DNA of 64,000 nt, taken from the NCBI RefSeq assembly GCF_005843925.1, contig NZ_VCBC01000002.1:124001-188000 (forward strand), in the 5' to 3' direction. This DNA comes from Thalassotalea litorea. Lineage in GTDB: Bacteria > Pseudomonadota > Gammaproteobacteria > Enterobacterales > Alteromonadaceae. This document shows positions 7,336 through 17,147 of this stretch, piece after piece. The stretch's first letter is position 1. Each line of letters starts with the position of its first letter. The notes beneath the pieces are model-generated. The model had not been told where the DNA came from, searched no databases, and saw only the letters and a list, made by a program, of their open reading frames with translations. The position numbers and the translations under genes are program-made.

Positions 7336-9513
7336 CTACCTTCTTTGTTTCGTCATAAAGAACTGATAGGAATTAATATCCTGCAGTTTTTGTGAAAAGC
7401 TTAAGCCCAACTGCACTAGTTGTGGATCATTGTTATACCCTGCCAGGATCTGTTTTAATCGATTCAGGGCCTCGCGGGTATTTCCAACGCTGTCCAAGCT
7501 CAATAGATATACATACACATACTGCACGTTTTCGGTATCTAGTTGCGAGGCTTTTTCGAAGGATTGCAGAGCCGCTTTCTTATCACCGGCGCGAACCAGG
7601 TGCATACCATAACCATAGTGCAGCATTGCCGATTTAGGCACAGCCTTAAGACCGGTCTGATAGGTCGTGAGTTCCTTATCCACCTGATTTAACCCGCGGT
7701 ATAAATCCGCAAGATTGACATACGCAGGATCAAAATATGGGTCGGCAGCAATGGCTTGTTCTAACGCCTGTTGGGCTTTGTTGTATTCACCCAATGCAAT
7801 ATGCAACATACTCTGGTTTAGGCCGCCTTCGCCACGCCAGCGGTTTTGCTCGTTCGCAGTAAACAGCTCGGAAATAGCGTTTGCCAACGATGGCGAAAAC
7901 TGTACACCTAAGTTTATTACTTGCTGCGCGGCAGCCACTCGCACTGCTTTGTATTCGTCATCAAGAAGGTTCATATATAAACCTTGCTGCTGATCTGCTG
8001 GTAGCATAAAGCCCATATGCGCCATCGCCAGGCGAATTAACGGCTCATCCGATTGAATCCAGGGTTTTGCCATCGATTCATTTATCGATTGCGTGGTACC
8101 AGGCAATAAACGCAAGGCACTGGCGCGATGAATTTCATTCAATGAATCGCTATTAATAACATTTAGGTGTTGTTGTAAAGTTATCGGGTTGCCATGCTGT
8201 AAATTGCGATAATGTAGCTCATCGCTACTCAATGCTTTGGGTTTGCCGTGCAGTTTTCGAAGCTCACTACTCGCCCAGCTATTAGATTTATCGTCATGGC
8301 ACTTGGTACAGGCATTCGGGCTGGAAAAGCGGCTGCTTAAATCAGGACGCGGGATTTTAAAGCTATGATCTCGCCTGTCATCAACGCCCATATAGGTGGT
8401 TTCGCTCATATGACAATCAACACATTGGCCTCCGGGTTGATCCAATGGATGGCCGGTATGCTGCGTTTGTTGATATTTTTCAGGGCTATGACATTGCAAA
8501 CATAAGCCGTTACCCTCAACCTTGATTTTCATTGTGTGTTTATCATGGCAATCAATACAGTTTACGCCGGCTTTGAACATTTTACTTTGCAAAAAAGAGC
8601 CGTAAACATACACTTCTTCTTTGATTTGACCATCGCTGTAGTACAAAGGATGCGCCAGCATACTTGGTGAAAACTGGTCTAGAAATGCGGTACCAGGTGC
8701 AATGCCATCAGTAAGTGGTGATCGCAATGAGTGACAGGCAAAGCATGAATCCATGAATTGATTATCTCGTTTCTCGCCTTGCCAACTTGCCACATCTTCA
8801 CCCGCCATTCTTAACCACTGGCCGATATCCTGATTTGATCTTGTTACGGATGGTGCTTGTACGAGTGCAGAATATGGGTCTGCGCTTTGCGACTGATGAT
8901 TTTCCATATCGCCATGACAAGACTGGCACCCGACATTGATATTGTCATAGTGGCTGGAAAAAGTATTTTTGCTGGCGTCATAATTGCGAGTTAAGCCGTC
9001 GGAGTGACAATCGGCACACATGCCGTTCCAGTTTTGCATCGGTTGTTGCCAATGCAGTCGATCCGCCGATTTAATGTCTTCATCCGCATACATAGGATAC
9101 CAGCGTTGGCCACCATCGTCTTTGTTGCGACTGTCCCAGGCGAACGGAAATACCTGTAAACGTCCACCATCGGCTTCAATCAAATATTGCTGCAGCGGGA
9201 AGTGACCAAAGACAAATTTTGCTTCATATTCAACGACGTTATTTTCATGGTTCAGGGACATGAAATACTTGTTTTGTTTTTGGAAAAATTTCGCCGTCTG
9301 GGAAAAGTGCTGAACACTGACACCATTGAAATTGCCGAGTACCGTTTGCTCACTCACTTTCGCCATGGCTTTGGCATGGTCCGATTGCTGCCACGCTGTA
9401 ACCTGCTGTTGATGGCAATTCGTACATTGTTCCGGCGCACCAGTATTAGCAAGAGTGACACCGCTAAAGGCAATGAAAAGTAGGAAACTGATTAGATAAG
9501 TTGAAAATTTCAT
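7336..9513 (-). CDS. Octahaem cytochrome c with C-terminal TPR domain
   Basis: The 725-residue product has a signal peptide (MKFSTYLISFLLFIAFSGVTLA) and eight CxxCH haem sites in the first 420 residues: CTNCH, CADCH, CQSCH, CFACH, CIDCH, CLQCH, CVDCH and CTKCH. This part resembles the cytochrome c554/NapC-type multihaem proteins that move electrons in the periplasm. The C-terminal 200 residues are TPR-like (EYNKAQQALEQAIAADPYFDPAYVNLADLYRGL; MLHYGYGMHLVRAGDKKAALQSFEKAS), a protein-binding module. Such fusions are seen in marine gammaproteobacteria; redox partner unknown. It is single, with no adjacent cytochrome maturation or reductase gene. Confidence 0.88.
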   Translation of the reverse strand: MKFSTYLISFLLFIAFSGVTLANTGAPEQCTNCHQQQVTAWQQSDHAKAMAKVSEQTVLGNFNGVSVQHFSQTAKFFQKQNKYFMSLNHENNVVEYEAKFVFGHFPLQQYLIEADGGRLQVFPFAWDSRNKDDGGQRWYPMYADEDIKSADRLHWQQPMQNWNGMCADCHSDGLTRNYDASKNTFSSHYDNINVGCQSCHGDMENHQSQSADPYSALVQAPSVTRSNQDIGQWLRMAGEDVASWQGEKRDNQFMDSCFACHSLRSPLTDGIAPGTAFLDQFSPSMLAHPLYYSDGQIKEEVYVYGSFLQSKMFKAGVNCIDCHDKHTMKIKVEGNGLCLQCHSPEKYQQTQHTGHPLDQPGGQCVDCHMSETTYMGVDDRRDHSFKIPRPDLSSRFSSPNACTKCHDDKSNSWASSELRKLHGKPKALSSDELHYRNLQHGNPITLQQHLNVINSDSLNEIHRASALRLLPGTTQSINESMAKPWIQSDEPLIRLAMAHMGFMLPADQQQGLYMNLLDDEYKAVRVAAAQQVINLGVQFSPSLANAISELFTANEQNRWRGEGGLNQSMLHIALGEYNKAQQALEQAIAADPYFDPAYVNLADLYRGLNQVDKELTTYQTGLKAVPKSAMLHYGYGMHLVRAGDKKAALQSFEKASQLDTENVQYVYVYLLSLDSVGNTREALNRLKQILAGYNNDPQLVQLGLSFSQKLQDINSYQFFMTKQRR

Positions 9514-9579
9514 TATTATTTTTATCTGGGTAATTCTGAAAAATGTTGTGATCCAGACATATCGCCCGAGCCAGAGTTA

Positions 9580-9746
9580 ATACCAATCACACTCACTCCC
9601 TACGGGTGAGTTTTAAAGGCGTTTATCCTGCGTTACTGGTTTTGGCCGATTTTGAGATAATGGAATAACCATTCTCTGCAATCAAAGCCTTAATTAAAAG
9701 CCTTTAAATTCTCACTGAGTGAGCAATAATTAAATGGGATTGGTAT
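9580..9746. repeat. MITE-like dispersed repeat, copy A
   Basis: This 167-bp element has terminal inverted repeats ATACCAATC...GATTGGTAT and an inner inverted repeat (GTGAGTTTTAAAGG ... CCTTTAAATTCTCAC). It is nearly identical over about 150 bp to the element at 62610-62823. It carries no gene. It is shorter than copy B because about 48 bp next to the left end are missing. It lies in the gap between a cytochrome gene and the protease terminator. Confidence 0.85.
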
Positions 9747-9806
9747 AAGTACTTCATTAAACCACAATTTATTGAAACTACCCTATGGCTTTCGGGTATT
9801 AAAGTC

Positions 9807-9833
9807 AAAAAAATCCCGCCGAAGCGGGATTTT
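9807..9833 (-). terminator. Rho-independent terminator of the protease gene
   Basis: On the minus strand AAATCCCGC-TTCG-GCGGGATTT is followed by a run of T (seven T in all at the stem end). It lies 32 bases after the protease stop. Confidence 0.92.
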
Positions 9834-9864
9834 AACTTAAGTGAAGTGTCTTTGATTTAACCGG

Positions 9865-12800
9865 TTATCGTACCGAACGTCTTCTTAGTGCAAGAGGAAG
9901 CATTAACAGGGTGAGCCACGCTAAAGCACCACCTGATTTTTTCTTCTCTTTCTTCTCTTCTTCCGGATAGATACAGCTACCGTTATCATCGGTTGCATTT
10001 TCATCGAAGTTGTTGGCATTTGCATCCGTACAACCATATTCAATGCCATCAGACAGAACCGTCAGCATAAAGCTGGCACTTGCCATATCGCTCGGATTTG
10101 ACGCATCAGCAACCGTTACTGTCACCATGGTTTCACCATGGAAATCCAGTTCAGGCAACAATGAGAACGTACCGCCCGGCTGATGACTGTGAATTTCCGC
10201 TGTAACGTTATCACCGCTCACGGTAACGATATTGCTACGATTATCCGCATCTGCATAGGAGATCAGAAGATCATTTACCGATTCGTTCTCGTTGATCGTT
10301 AAGTCAGGATATACGCCCATGGTCAGGTTACCATTAACGGTAATTGCCTGTTGGACTTCAACCGTCGCGATACCTTCAACGTCGCTCGTCGTGTTGATGT
10401 TCAGATCTTTACCGGCTGCATCTTCATCTACGCGAGCTTGTAGGGTCACCTCAAACCGACTCATCTGCGGGCCAACATAGTCATAACAAAGCACCAGACC
10501 ATTCGATAATTTCTCATCGATATCATCGAAGGCGTACTGAGTGCCGGAATAACCATCCAGAGGACCAAAGGTAGAGCGAATGCCGGAATAACCATGGATA
10601 CCCACAGTACCAGCGCTTTGACCTGCGAAATCGAGGTTATCATAAGCCATGATCACTTCATACTGACCAGCACCAAACTGGTAAGGACCTAAGTTGAAAA
10701 TCACCTCAAAGTCGTAACGGTCGGTATTATTCTCAACCACGTTTTCCTGCAAAATCCAATCCCAGTATGACGATTGCGAACGGACATTATCCCACTCAAC
10801 AATCACGGTCTGATCTTCAGTGTAAGCAAAGGTAATACCTGAGTTTAACTCGCTATCCCAAATATTTGGCTCATACGGCGTACCAAACGCTTGTCCAAAG
10901 AACTCACCTTTCCAAAGCGGTGCTACCATAGCATCTGGGAAGTTCGTCATTGGGAATGGCATGTGGAATGGGAAGAACAGCGGCAGATCATCGAACTGCA
11001 GATATCCCATCGGACTCAAGGTAAATTGCGGGTAAGACTGATACTCGTGATTATGATACAAAGAATACGTCGGATTACCGCCCCATAACCAGGCAAATGG
11101 TAAGGATAAGTTTTCATTCCAGACGCCACCCCAATCCGGGCCAAAGCCGACTTTAGTTAACAAGTCGATATAACCGCCATCATGATTCGGCAAACCGAAT
11201 GATGGTGTACGACACATTGCATCCTGTAAGTTAGTTGTTACCAGATACTCAGGTGCCACTTTCGAGGTATCGGCTTGCACGCCACTAACCACAATCGTAT
11301 TACCGTCAACCATTAGCTGCTCTTCACCAGAGTTATGCAATTGTATTGAATCAGCAATCGGGCTCATGCCTTCAGGTAAGGTCGTGGTCAAGGTAAAATT
11401 GCGATCACTACCTGTGGTGTTTTCCATGACATTTATGGTGACATCAACAACATCGCCACCAGCAGCCATAGTTTGACTGGTCTGGATCTGAGTGTCGTCT
11501 TTTTCGCGGTTTAAACGATACGGAATTAACCCAAGATCTGCCATGTTATTGGCATCAGAGCCTAACTCCATTGCGCCGTAATAGATATCGCCGGACATCA
11601 TGTCCATGTTCCACTCAACATCTAACTCGAATGAAGATGCACCATCATAGCTTTGCGGACCACTTACCTGAATGCTGTCGGATAAGTCATTACCAACAAC
11701 TGCCGTTGCTACCGTATAGGTATCCACTGGAATCGGCTGAGATGGATCCCACCAGTTTTTCCAGTTATGGAAGACAACCCAGTATTTACCCGCATCCGGG
11801 TTATTGATGTTACAGAAATCATTTCGTAAATCGCTTAACGAGATACAAATTGCTTCTTCATCCATCTGTACCATGTTATCGCCATTGGCATCGATACCAA
11901 CGATAATATCTAAGTCACCACGAATGTAATCTTCAATTGCGGTGGTATCATCAGAGCTAATCACCTCGGCGATCAAACGCTTGCTACCTGCTGGCACATC
12001 AACCCAATGTGTATAGGTAGATTCATCAAGCACACCACTGATAAACGGTGAAACTGAGGTTTGTGCCTGAGGTAAGGAAAAACTCGTCAAGTCCGCTTTT
12101 TTCTCCTTGTAGCTCGTGACATTCAGATTTTTGAAGTTTGCACTTGTCAGGCTACGTAACGTGTATACATCGTTATTACGGTGTGCCGACATGGTGATGT
12201 TTTCAGGTAACGTACCGTGGTTGTATTTCAAAGCAACCGGTATATAACTATCGGCACTTTGTTGATTATCTTCTTTGATAACCACGCTACCATGAACTTC
12301 TACTTCGGAATTGTTGATGGCCGATTGTGAATCGAGTATTTTCGCTTCAAAAACAACCGATTGCTTCTGGCCTTTTTTCAGTGCAAAGCTTGAAGGGTAA
12401 GATGCCAGCTGTACCGAGTATTCGCCGGTTTGCGTTTCTACCGTCCAGCTGCCGTCATGAGTGGCTTCAAACGTGCGTACCCAGCTACAGCTACCTTTAC
12501 AGTTAAAGTTCACCAATTCTGGCATATTCAAGGCTTTCACATCACCGCCGTTTTGCGGATTAGCAAGCATGAAATTTTCGGATGTTTCATCCAGAATAAG
12601 GCCCGCAGACGCTGCCGCGGCCACATCGACTCGACCAGAACCTGCACGATAAATACCAGCCTGGGTAATACCATCCGGCCAGCCCGCATCATAACGAACG
12701 TTACGATTGGCAGTCATCATGATCGCGGATTGAATTTGCGTCGCTGTCCAGTCTGGATTTACCTGACGGATAAGCGCTGCTGCACCACTGATATGAGGTG

Positions 12801-14868
12801 ATGCCATCGACGTACCGCTATAAACCGCATATTTGCTCGACAGATTTACAGTTGAGAATGGATGCTCGTCGGCAGCCCCAGCATAAATATCAACACCAGG
12901 CGCAGAAATTGACGGGATCAGATGCTCAGGGTTAGTTTGGCTAGGTCCACGAGAGGAAAAGTCCGCCAGCATATCGGCATTATCTGGATTCACATTGCGG
13001 TTTATTTCACTGGCTGTGATAGTTGCCATGTGGCCGCTACCGGATTGCAACCAAGGGATCAATGACCACTGTGCATCGCTGCTGATATGTACACCCGGTA
13101 TCGAGTAAACGTCATTGTTTAACGAATCGCCATATTGGGTGTTATAAAGAACGAAACCGCCAGCACCACCGGCAGCTACGTTATCGGCTTTAGCAACCCG
13201 GGCAATATCACCGCGTTTACAAACAACGATTTGATTTTCGGTGAATGTATCCGTTGCAAATGGCTCAAGACAAAGCTCGTCACCATAGTTAGCGGCTAAT
13301 ACGATTTCACCACTGAATTCACCAGAAATACCTTTACCTTCAAACATGCCAGGTGCCGGTGTGTCACCGCCGCTCAAGCTACCTAAAGATTTACCGGTAA
13401 TATCGATAGTACGTCCAGTAGTTGTTGCGCCAACGGTTAATAACCAAGGTGACGTATGATCTGCAGAAGACATGTATTCGTTGAAGCCATCGGTACCGCT
13501 GTTACCCGCTGATGCGGCAACGACTATGCCCGCTTCCTGGGCAGATAGGAAAGCAAGTTCAACGGGGTTTTCCCAAGGGAACTGCTCACTACCACCAATG
13601 GAGAAGTTGATAACATCCACACCATCAGCAATGGCATCTTCGATACCCGCTAATAACGCTTCGGTCGGACAACCGGCGTACGGATCACCAGCGCCCCCCG
13701 GATAACAAACCTGATAAGAGATAATGTTTGCATGTGGAGCCACCCCCGAAATGGTGCCCATATTCAAACCCGTGTCGATACCATCGCCATCACCTACTTG
13801 TGGTACTACATACGGTACATCATAAAGGATGTTACCGGCTGCCGTACTGGCGGTATGGGTACCATGGCCGTTGTAGTCTTCACCATTTTTCGGTCGAATT
13901 TGCACCCCTTCCATCCACTCTGGATGATCTGGCGCCTGAAATTCTAATGCGTTATAAACATCGGTAATGACATCATAACTGCGCACACCAATCAGTTTGT
14001 CGTTACAAAGACTGACAAATTCGTCCTTAGCACAATCACCGACATAGTTGCCATCACCAAACGGGTTAACATGTTGATAGCCGTCGCCGCCAATGGCAGC
14101 AAAAGATGGATGATCGGTATTAATACCGGTATCTAGGACACCAACGATCAGTCCTTCGCCTTGCATTGCTGGCACGCCTTCACCACCCGATTGCCATACT
14201 TGCTCGGCACCAATCAGTTGTGGGCCGATATCGGTGTGTAGCTCATGTAAGGTTGAACGAGTTACCGCAGTAACCTGAGGTAAACGGGCCAGTTCACTTG
14301 CCTGTTGCTGATTTAACTCAACCGAGAATCCATTGATCGCAACGGTAAACTGCTTTCTCGCTTCAATCGCCATGCCACGAGCGCTTAAATTATCGATAAA
14401 TTGATTTTGTTTGTTTTTCAGATAATTTTGATAAGCATTGATATCTGTCTTATTTCCAGCACCTGCAAAAAGGTTGAATTTCCCTTGAATGCCTTGGTTA
14501 TTGGTGTTTGACAGAGCCGTAGCGTTTAACCCCTGAACGCCACCTTGGTATTGAGTAACCGGCGCTTCTTTCATACGCACGATGTAGGTATGGCTACCAT
14601 CAAGTCCATCTTCCGGACTGAATTTTTCGGCGCTGTTAGCACGGGTAATATGTTGGTTAACATTGTCAGCACGCTTTAATACGTTGTTTTGCGTACGGCT
14701 TTGTTGGCGGCGCTGTTGCATCTGCTCGAGCTCCGCTTTATCGAACGGTAATTTTTTTAAACTACCACTGCTTAGTGTTGCTGATGAAGGCTCTGCCAAT
14801 GTGGCAGCCCCTACTCCTAAGGCATAGCAAGCGCTGGCTATGCAAAGGGAGATAGATTTTAGTTTCAT
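9865..14868 (-). CDS. Secreted subtilisin-family (S8) protease with PA insert and GlyGly-CTERM tail
   Basis: The 1667-residue product has a signal peptide (MKLKSISLCIASACYALGVGAATLA), an I9 propeptide (YIVRMKEAP ... NGFSVELNQQQASELARLPQV), and the S8 triad at about D246 (GVLDTG), H335 (GHGTHTAS) and S687 (GTSMASPH). A PA domain (GGAGGFVLYNTQYG) sits between the His and Ser. A long beta-rich C-terminal part follows, with acidic metal-binding-like motifs (DANGDNMVQMDEEA; DANANNFDENATDDNGSC). The last 25 residues (KKKSGGALAWLTLLMLP, then RRR) form a GlyGly-CTERM signal, cut by rhombosortase after type II secretion. The ATG at 14868 has GGAG 6 bases upstream. It probably digests environmental protein. 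Transcribed alone. Confidence 0.93.
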   Translation of the reverse strand: MKLKSISLCIASACYALGVGAATLAEPSSATLSSGSLKKLPFDKAELEQMQQRRQQSRTQNNVLKRADNVNQHITRANSAEKFSPEDGLDGSHTYIVRMKEAPVTQYQGGVQGLNATALSNTNNQGIQGKFNLFAGAGNKTDINAYQNYLKNKQNQFIDNLSARGMAIEARKQFTVAINGFSVELNQQQASELARLPQVTAVTRSTLHELHTDIGPQLIGAEQVWQSGGEGVPAMQGEGLIVGVLDTGINTDHPSFAAIGGDGYQHVNPFGDGNYVGDCAKDEFVSLCNDKLIGVRSYDVITDVYNALEFQAPDHPEWMEGVQIRPKNGEDYNGHGTHTASTAAGNILYDVPYVVPQVGDGDGIDTGLNMGTISGVAPHANIISYQVCYPGGAGDPYAGCPTEALLAGIEDAIADGVDVINFSIGGSEQFPWENPVELAFLSAQEAGIVVAASAGNSGTDGFNEYMSSADHTSPWLLTVGATTTGRTIDITGKSLGSLSGGDTPAPGMFEGKGISGEFSGEIVLAANYGDELCLEPFATDTFTENQIVVCKRGDIARVAKADNVAAGGAGGFVLYNTQYGDSLNNDVYSIPGVHISSDAQWSLIPWLQSGSGHMATITASEINRNVNPDNADMLADFSSRGPSQTNPEHLIPSISAPGVDIYAGAADEHPFSTVNLSSKYAVYSGTSMASPHISGAAALIRQVNPDWTATQIQSAIMMTANRNVRYDAGWPDGITQAGIYRAGSGRVDVAAAASAGLILDETSENFMLANPQNGGDVKALNMPELVNFNCKGSCSWVRTFEATHDGSWTVETQTGEYSVQLASYPSSFALKKGQKQSVVFEAKILDSQSAINNSEVEVHGSVVIKEDNQQSADSYIPVALKYNHGTLPENITMSAHRNNDVYTLRSLTSANFKNLNVTSYKEKKADLTSFSLPQAQTSVSPFISGVLDESTYTHWVDVPAGSKRLIAEVISSDDTTAIEDYIRGDLDIIVGIDANGDNMVQMDEEAICISLSDLRNDFCNINNPDAGKYWVVFHNWKNWWDPSQPIPVDTYTVATAVVGNDLSDSIQVSGPQSYDGASSFELDVEWNMDMMSGDIYYGAMELGSDANNMADLGLIPYRLNREKDDTQIQTSQTMAAGGDVVDVTINVMENTTGSDRNFTLTTTLPEGMSPIADSIQLHNSGEEQLMVDGNTIVVSGVQADTSKVAPEYLVTTNLQDAMCRTPSFGLPNHDGGYIDLLTKVGFGPDWGGVWNENLSLPFAWLWGGNPTYSLYHNHEYQSYPQFTLSPMGYLQFDDLPLFFPFHMPFPMTNFPDAMVAPLWKGEFFGQAFGTPYEPNIWDSELNSGITFAYTEDQTVIVEWDNVRSQSSYWDWILQENVVENNTDRYDFEVIFNLGPYQFGAGQYEVIMAYDNLDFAGQSAGTVGIHGYSGIRSTFGPLDGYSGTQYAFDDIDEKLSNGLVLCYDYVGPQMSRFEVTLQARVDEDAAGKDLNINTTSDVEGIATVEVQQAITVNGNLTMGVYPDLTINENESVNDLLISYADADNRSNIVTVSGDNVTAEIHSHQPGGTFSLLPELDFHGETMVTVTVADASNPSDMASASFMLTVLSDGIEYGCTDANANNFDENATDDNGSCIYPEEEKKEKKKSGGALAWLTLLMLPLALRRRSVR

Positions 14869-14954
14869 CGTGTTCTCCATGATTGTTATCATTTTTAGTT
14901 ATGATTATGCGAACCACTCTTACTGGTGGACCACTCATGTTAAACACCATCGCT

Positions 14955-15040
14955 GTGCAAATACCCGTCAATTATTGTGCAAAATTGTGTACGAAATGGG
15001 GTCTGATGTTGTTGCGATTAAGTTGTGCAAAATTGTACAC
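14955..15040. promoter_or_regulatory. Repeated TTGTGCAAAATTGT operator-like sites in a divergent region
   Basis: The 14-mer TTGTGCAAAATTGT occurs at 14975-14988 and again at 15023-15036, 48 bases apart; a third partial TGTGCAA starts near 14955. Each full copy extends to a near-palindrome (TGTGCAAAATTGTACACA at 15024-15041). The region lies between the protease gene and the MipA-response regulator operon, so either or both may be controlled by a factor that binds these sites. The OmpR-type regulator encoded downstream favours direct repeats and is one candidate. Confidence 0.5.
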
Positions 15041-15134
15041 AGGCCTTTAAGTACGGTATATACAGGGTTAGTATTTACTGTCACAAGCGCTAATAACCCA
15101 ATATCAAAATAACGATAACAAGCAGTTAACAATA

Positions 15135-16061
15135 ATGAAGTATTCCCGAGCCTGTATATTTGCCGCTCTATTGTCGGCCAGTGCAGTTGCAGCTCAGCCA
15201 TCTGATCAAGAGCCTTCTGAATCATCCGGGATTCAGGAGCGAAATGTGTGTGAAGGTGATTGTGTCGCAAGCAACAGCTGGGCTGTGGGTGCAGCACTTG
15301 GTTACGGCAAATATTCCAGTCCTTTGCATAGCGGTGCAGGGCTTAGTGGTAAAGGGCATAGCGGTCAAGAACGACATATCGCCTTCCTCCCCTCTTTCTA
15401 TGTCTATGCTGACAATTTCTATATTGAAAATACTGCGATCGGTTACACCTTGTTTGAAGATCAATTCTGGTCCATTGATATCAAAGGCGAGCTAAATCCA
15501 GATGGGGTTTATTTTCAACGTAATAAACTGGATGCGTTTTTAAGTACCACAGGCAGCGCTGGGCTATTTCCACTCCCTTATCCAGACGAAGATACAGAGC
15601 CCAAAGACATTGAGCGTTCTCTGTCTTATCTAGGTGGTGTTGGTGTCGACTATTATCCTAATGCCAGCTGGCGATTAAGCATTGATTTATTGACCGATAT
15701 CTCAGCGGTGCATCACGGTCAGAAACTCGGTCTGGGTCTGGCCTATCAAAATCAATTTGGTGACTTAACCTATCAACTAAGTACAGGCGCGCAATATCGA
15801 AGCCAAGCGCTAAATGATTATTACTACGGCGTCGAAAATGGCGAGTTAATCTACAGGAGCCCTGCTTATCTGGCAGATGCAGGATGGAATCTCAATTACG
15901 AGCTAAATTTTAATTATCCTATTTATGAAAAATTTGCTGTTATCGGACGTTACCAGTATCAGGATTTAAGCGAACAAATCGTCCTCAGTCCACTGGTAGA
16001 AGACAATTCTACTCACTATTATTTTATTGGGGTGAGTTGGCAAATCGGAGGGGGATTTTAA
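15135..16061 (+). CDS. MipA/OmpV-family outer-membrane protein
   Basis: The 308-residue product has a signal peptide (MKYSRACIFAALLSASAVAAQ) and a mature domain of amphipathic strands (WAVGAALGYGKYSSPL; FLPSFYVYADNFYIENTAIGYTL; GLGLAYQNQFGDLTYQLSTGAQYR) ending in WQIGGGF with a terminal aromatic residue, as expected of an outer-membrane barrel of the MipA/OmpV family. Family members include the murein-synthesis scaffold MipA and pH- or antibiotic-induced OmpV proteins. It is first in a four-gene unit with a DUF3019 protein, an OmpR-type regulator and a sensor kinase, a combination that recurs in Alteromonadales. Operator-like repeats lie about 100 bases upstream. Confidence 0.88.
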   Translation: MKYSRACIFAALLSASAVAAQPSDQEPSESSGIQERNVCEGDCVASNSWAVGAALGYGKYSSPLHSGAGLSGKGHSGQERHIAFLPSFYVYADNFYIENTAIGYTLFEDQFWSIDIKGELNPDGVYFQRNKLDAFLSTTGSAGLFPLPYPDEDTEPKDIERSLSYLGGVGVDYYPNASWRLSIDLLTDISAVHHGQKLGLGLAYQNQFGDLTYQLSTGAQYRSQALNDYYYGVENGELIYRSPAYLADAGWNLNYELNFNYPIYEKFAVIGRYQYQDLSEQIVLSPLVEDNSTHYYFIGVSWQIGGGF

Positions 16062-16429
16062 TGAAACCCTGGTGGTTATTAGGTTTTCCGTTAATTTCTC
16101 CCATCGATAGCGCCCGCGCTAATCAAGTAGCTCTGTCGCCAACCCATTGTGTAAAAACCCAGCATTCCTGTGAACTTCCGCTCACCATCACCTGGAATTT
16201 CGACCAACCCAGGGACTTTTGTCTGCGCAGAAAAACCACTAACGAAGACTTGTATTGTCATAAACAAACTCAGCAAGGGAAAATTACGATTCATGTGCCA
16301 TTTGCGCAAAGTGAGCCACTGCTATTTATTGATCTACAAACCAAAACTACGATTAAGCAGTTCAGCTTGAAAGTTATGGTCCCCAGTACCTTGCGCAAAC
16401 GCAAACGACACGCATGGAGTATCCTGTAG
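16061..16429 (+). CDS. DUF3019 family protein
   Basis: The 122-residue product starts MKPWWLLGFPLISPIDSARA, a signal peptide. The mature part keeps the paired cysteines of DUF3019 (HCVKTQHSCELPLTITWNF; FCLRRKTTNEDLYCHK) and an immunoglobulin-like strand pattern. The ATG at 16061 overlaps the stop of the MipA gene by one base (TAATG) and has a strong GGAGGGGG 7 bases upstream. DUF3019 genes commonly sit beside MipA and a two-component pair; a periplasmic sensory or accessory role is inferred only. Confidence 0.85.
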   Translation: MKPWWLLGFPLISPIDSARANQVALSPTHCVKTQHSCELPLTITWNFDQPRDFCLRRKTTNEDLYCHKQTQQGKITIHVPFAQSEPLLFIDLQTKTTIKQFSLKVMVPSTLRKRKRHAWSIL

Positions 16430-17136
16430 TGATCACTCATCAAGAAAATACATCGAGGCTATGCCTGATTGAAGACGATATAAAACTGGCGGCATTAATT
16501 TCAACCTTTTTTGTCAATAATGGCTTTGAGGTTTGTCATTTCGAGAATGCTGAATCCTTTCTCACTCACGGTAAGCTATCCCAGTTCGATGTCATTGTTT
16601 GCGACATTAATTTACCCGGTTTAAATGGCTTTGATATATGCCAACGGTGCCGTGAGTCTTACCGCGGCGTTTTTATCTTTCTTACTGCAAAAACAGAAGA
16701 TATTGATCATATTTCGGGACTGGATATGGGCGCTGATGCTTATATTGCAAAACCGGTAAGGCCGGCAATTTTACTGGCAAAAATTAACGCCTTATTGCGG
16801 GCGGTAAATCGTCATTCGTCGACAACAGATTCGCAATGCATTGAATTGCCAAAATTGTCGATTGATAATAACGCCCGAAGCATTCATGTCTGTAACAAAC
16901 GCTTAACATTAGCCACCGAAGAATTTGATTTACTCTGGATTTTGATCAGTAATCGGAATCAAACCCTGAATCGGGAGCAGCTATTTTTACAAGCGGTTGG
17001 AAGAGAATATGACGGGCAGGATCGGATTATTGATGGCCGAGTCAGTCGAATTCGTAAGAAGTTTAATCAGATAGAAGACAACCCATATGAAATAAAAACC
17101 GTATGGCGTAAAGGCTATCTGTTCGCCCAGAGATAG
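16429..17136 (+). CDS. OmpR/PhoB-type response regulator
   Basis: The product has a receiver domain with the acidic pair (LIEDD), phospho-acceptor Asp (VIVCDINLPGLNG) and the conserved Lys (YIAKPVRP), then a winged-helix DNA-binding domain (LTLATEEFDLLWILISNRNQTLNREQLF; RVSRIRKKF; VWRKGYLF). It is the cognate regulator of the kinase at 17148. The GTG at 16429 is chosen because it overlaps the previous stop (TAGTG) and has GGAG 9 bases upstream; an in-frame ATG at 16414 would add five residues. RstA-like in build. The likely target is the MipA operon itself, an inference. Confidence 0.93.
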   Translation: MITHQENTSRLCLIEDDIKLAALISTFFVNNGFEVCHFENAESFLTHGKLSQFDVIVCDINLPGLNGFDICQRCRESYRGVFIFLTAKTEDIDHISGLDMGADAYIAKPVRPAILLAKINALLRAVNRHSSTTDSQCIELPKLSIDNNARSIHVCNKRLTLATEEFDLLWILISNRNQTLNREQLFLQAVGREYDGQDRIIDGRVSRIRKKFNQIEDNPYEIKTVWRKGYLFAQR

Positions 17137-17147
17137 CGAGTCCGTCC

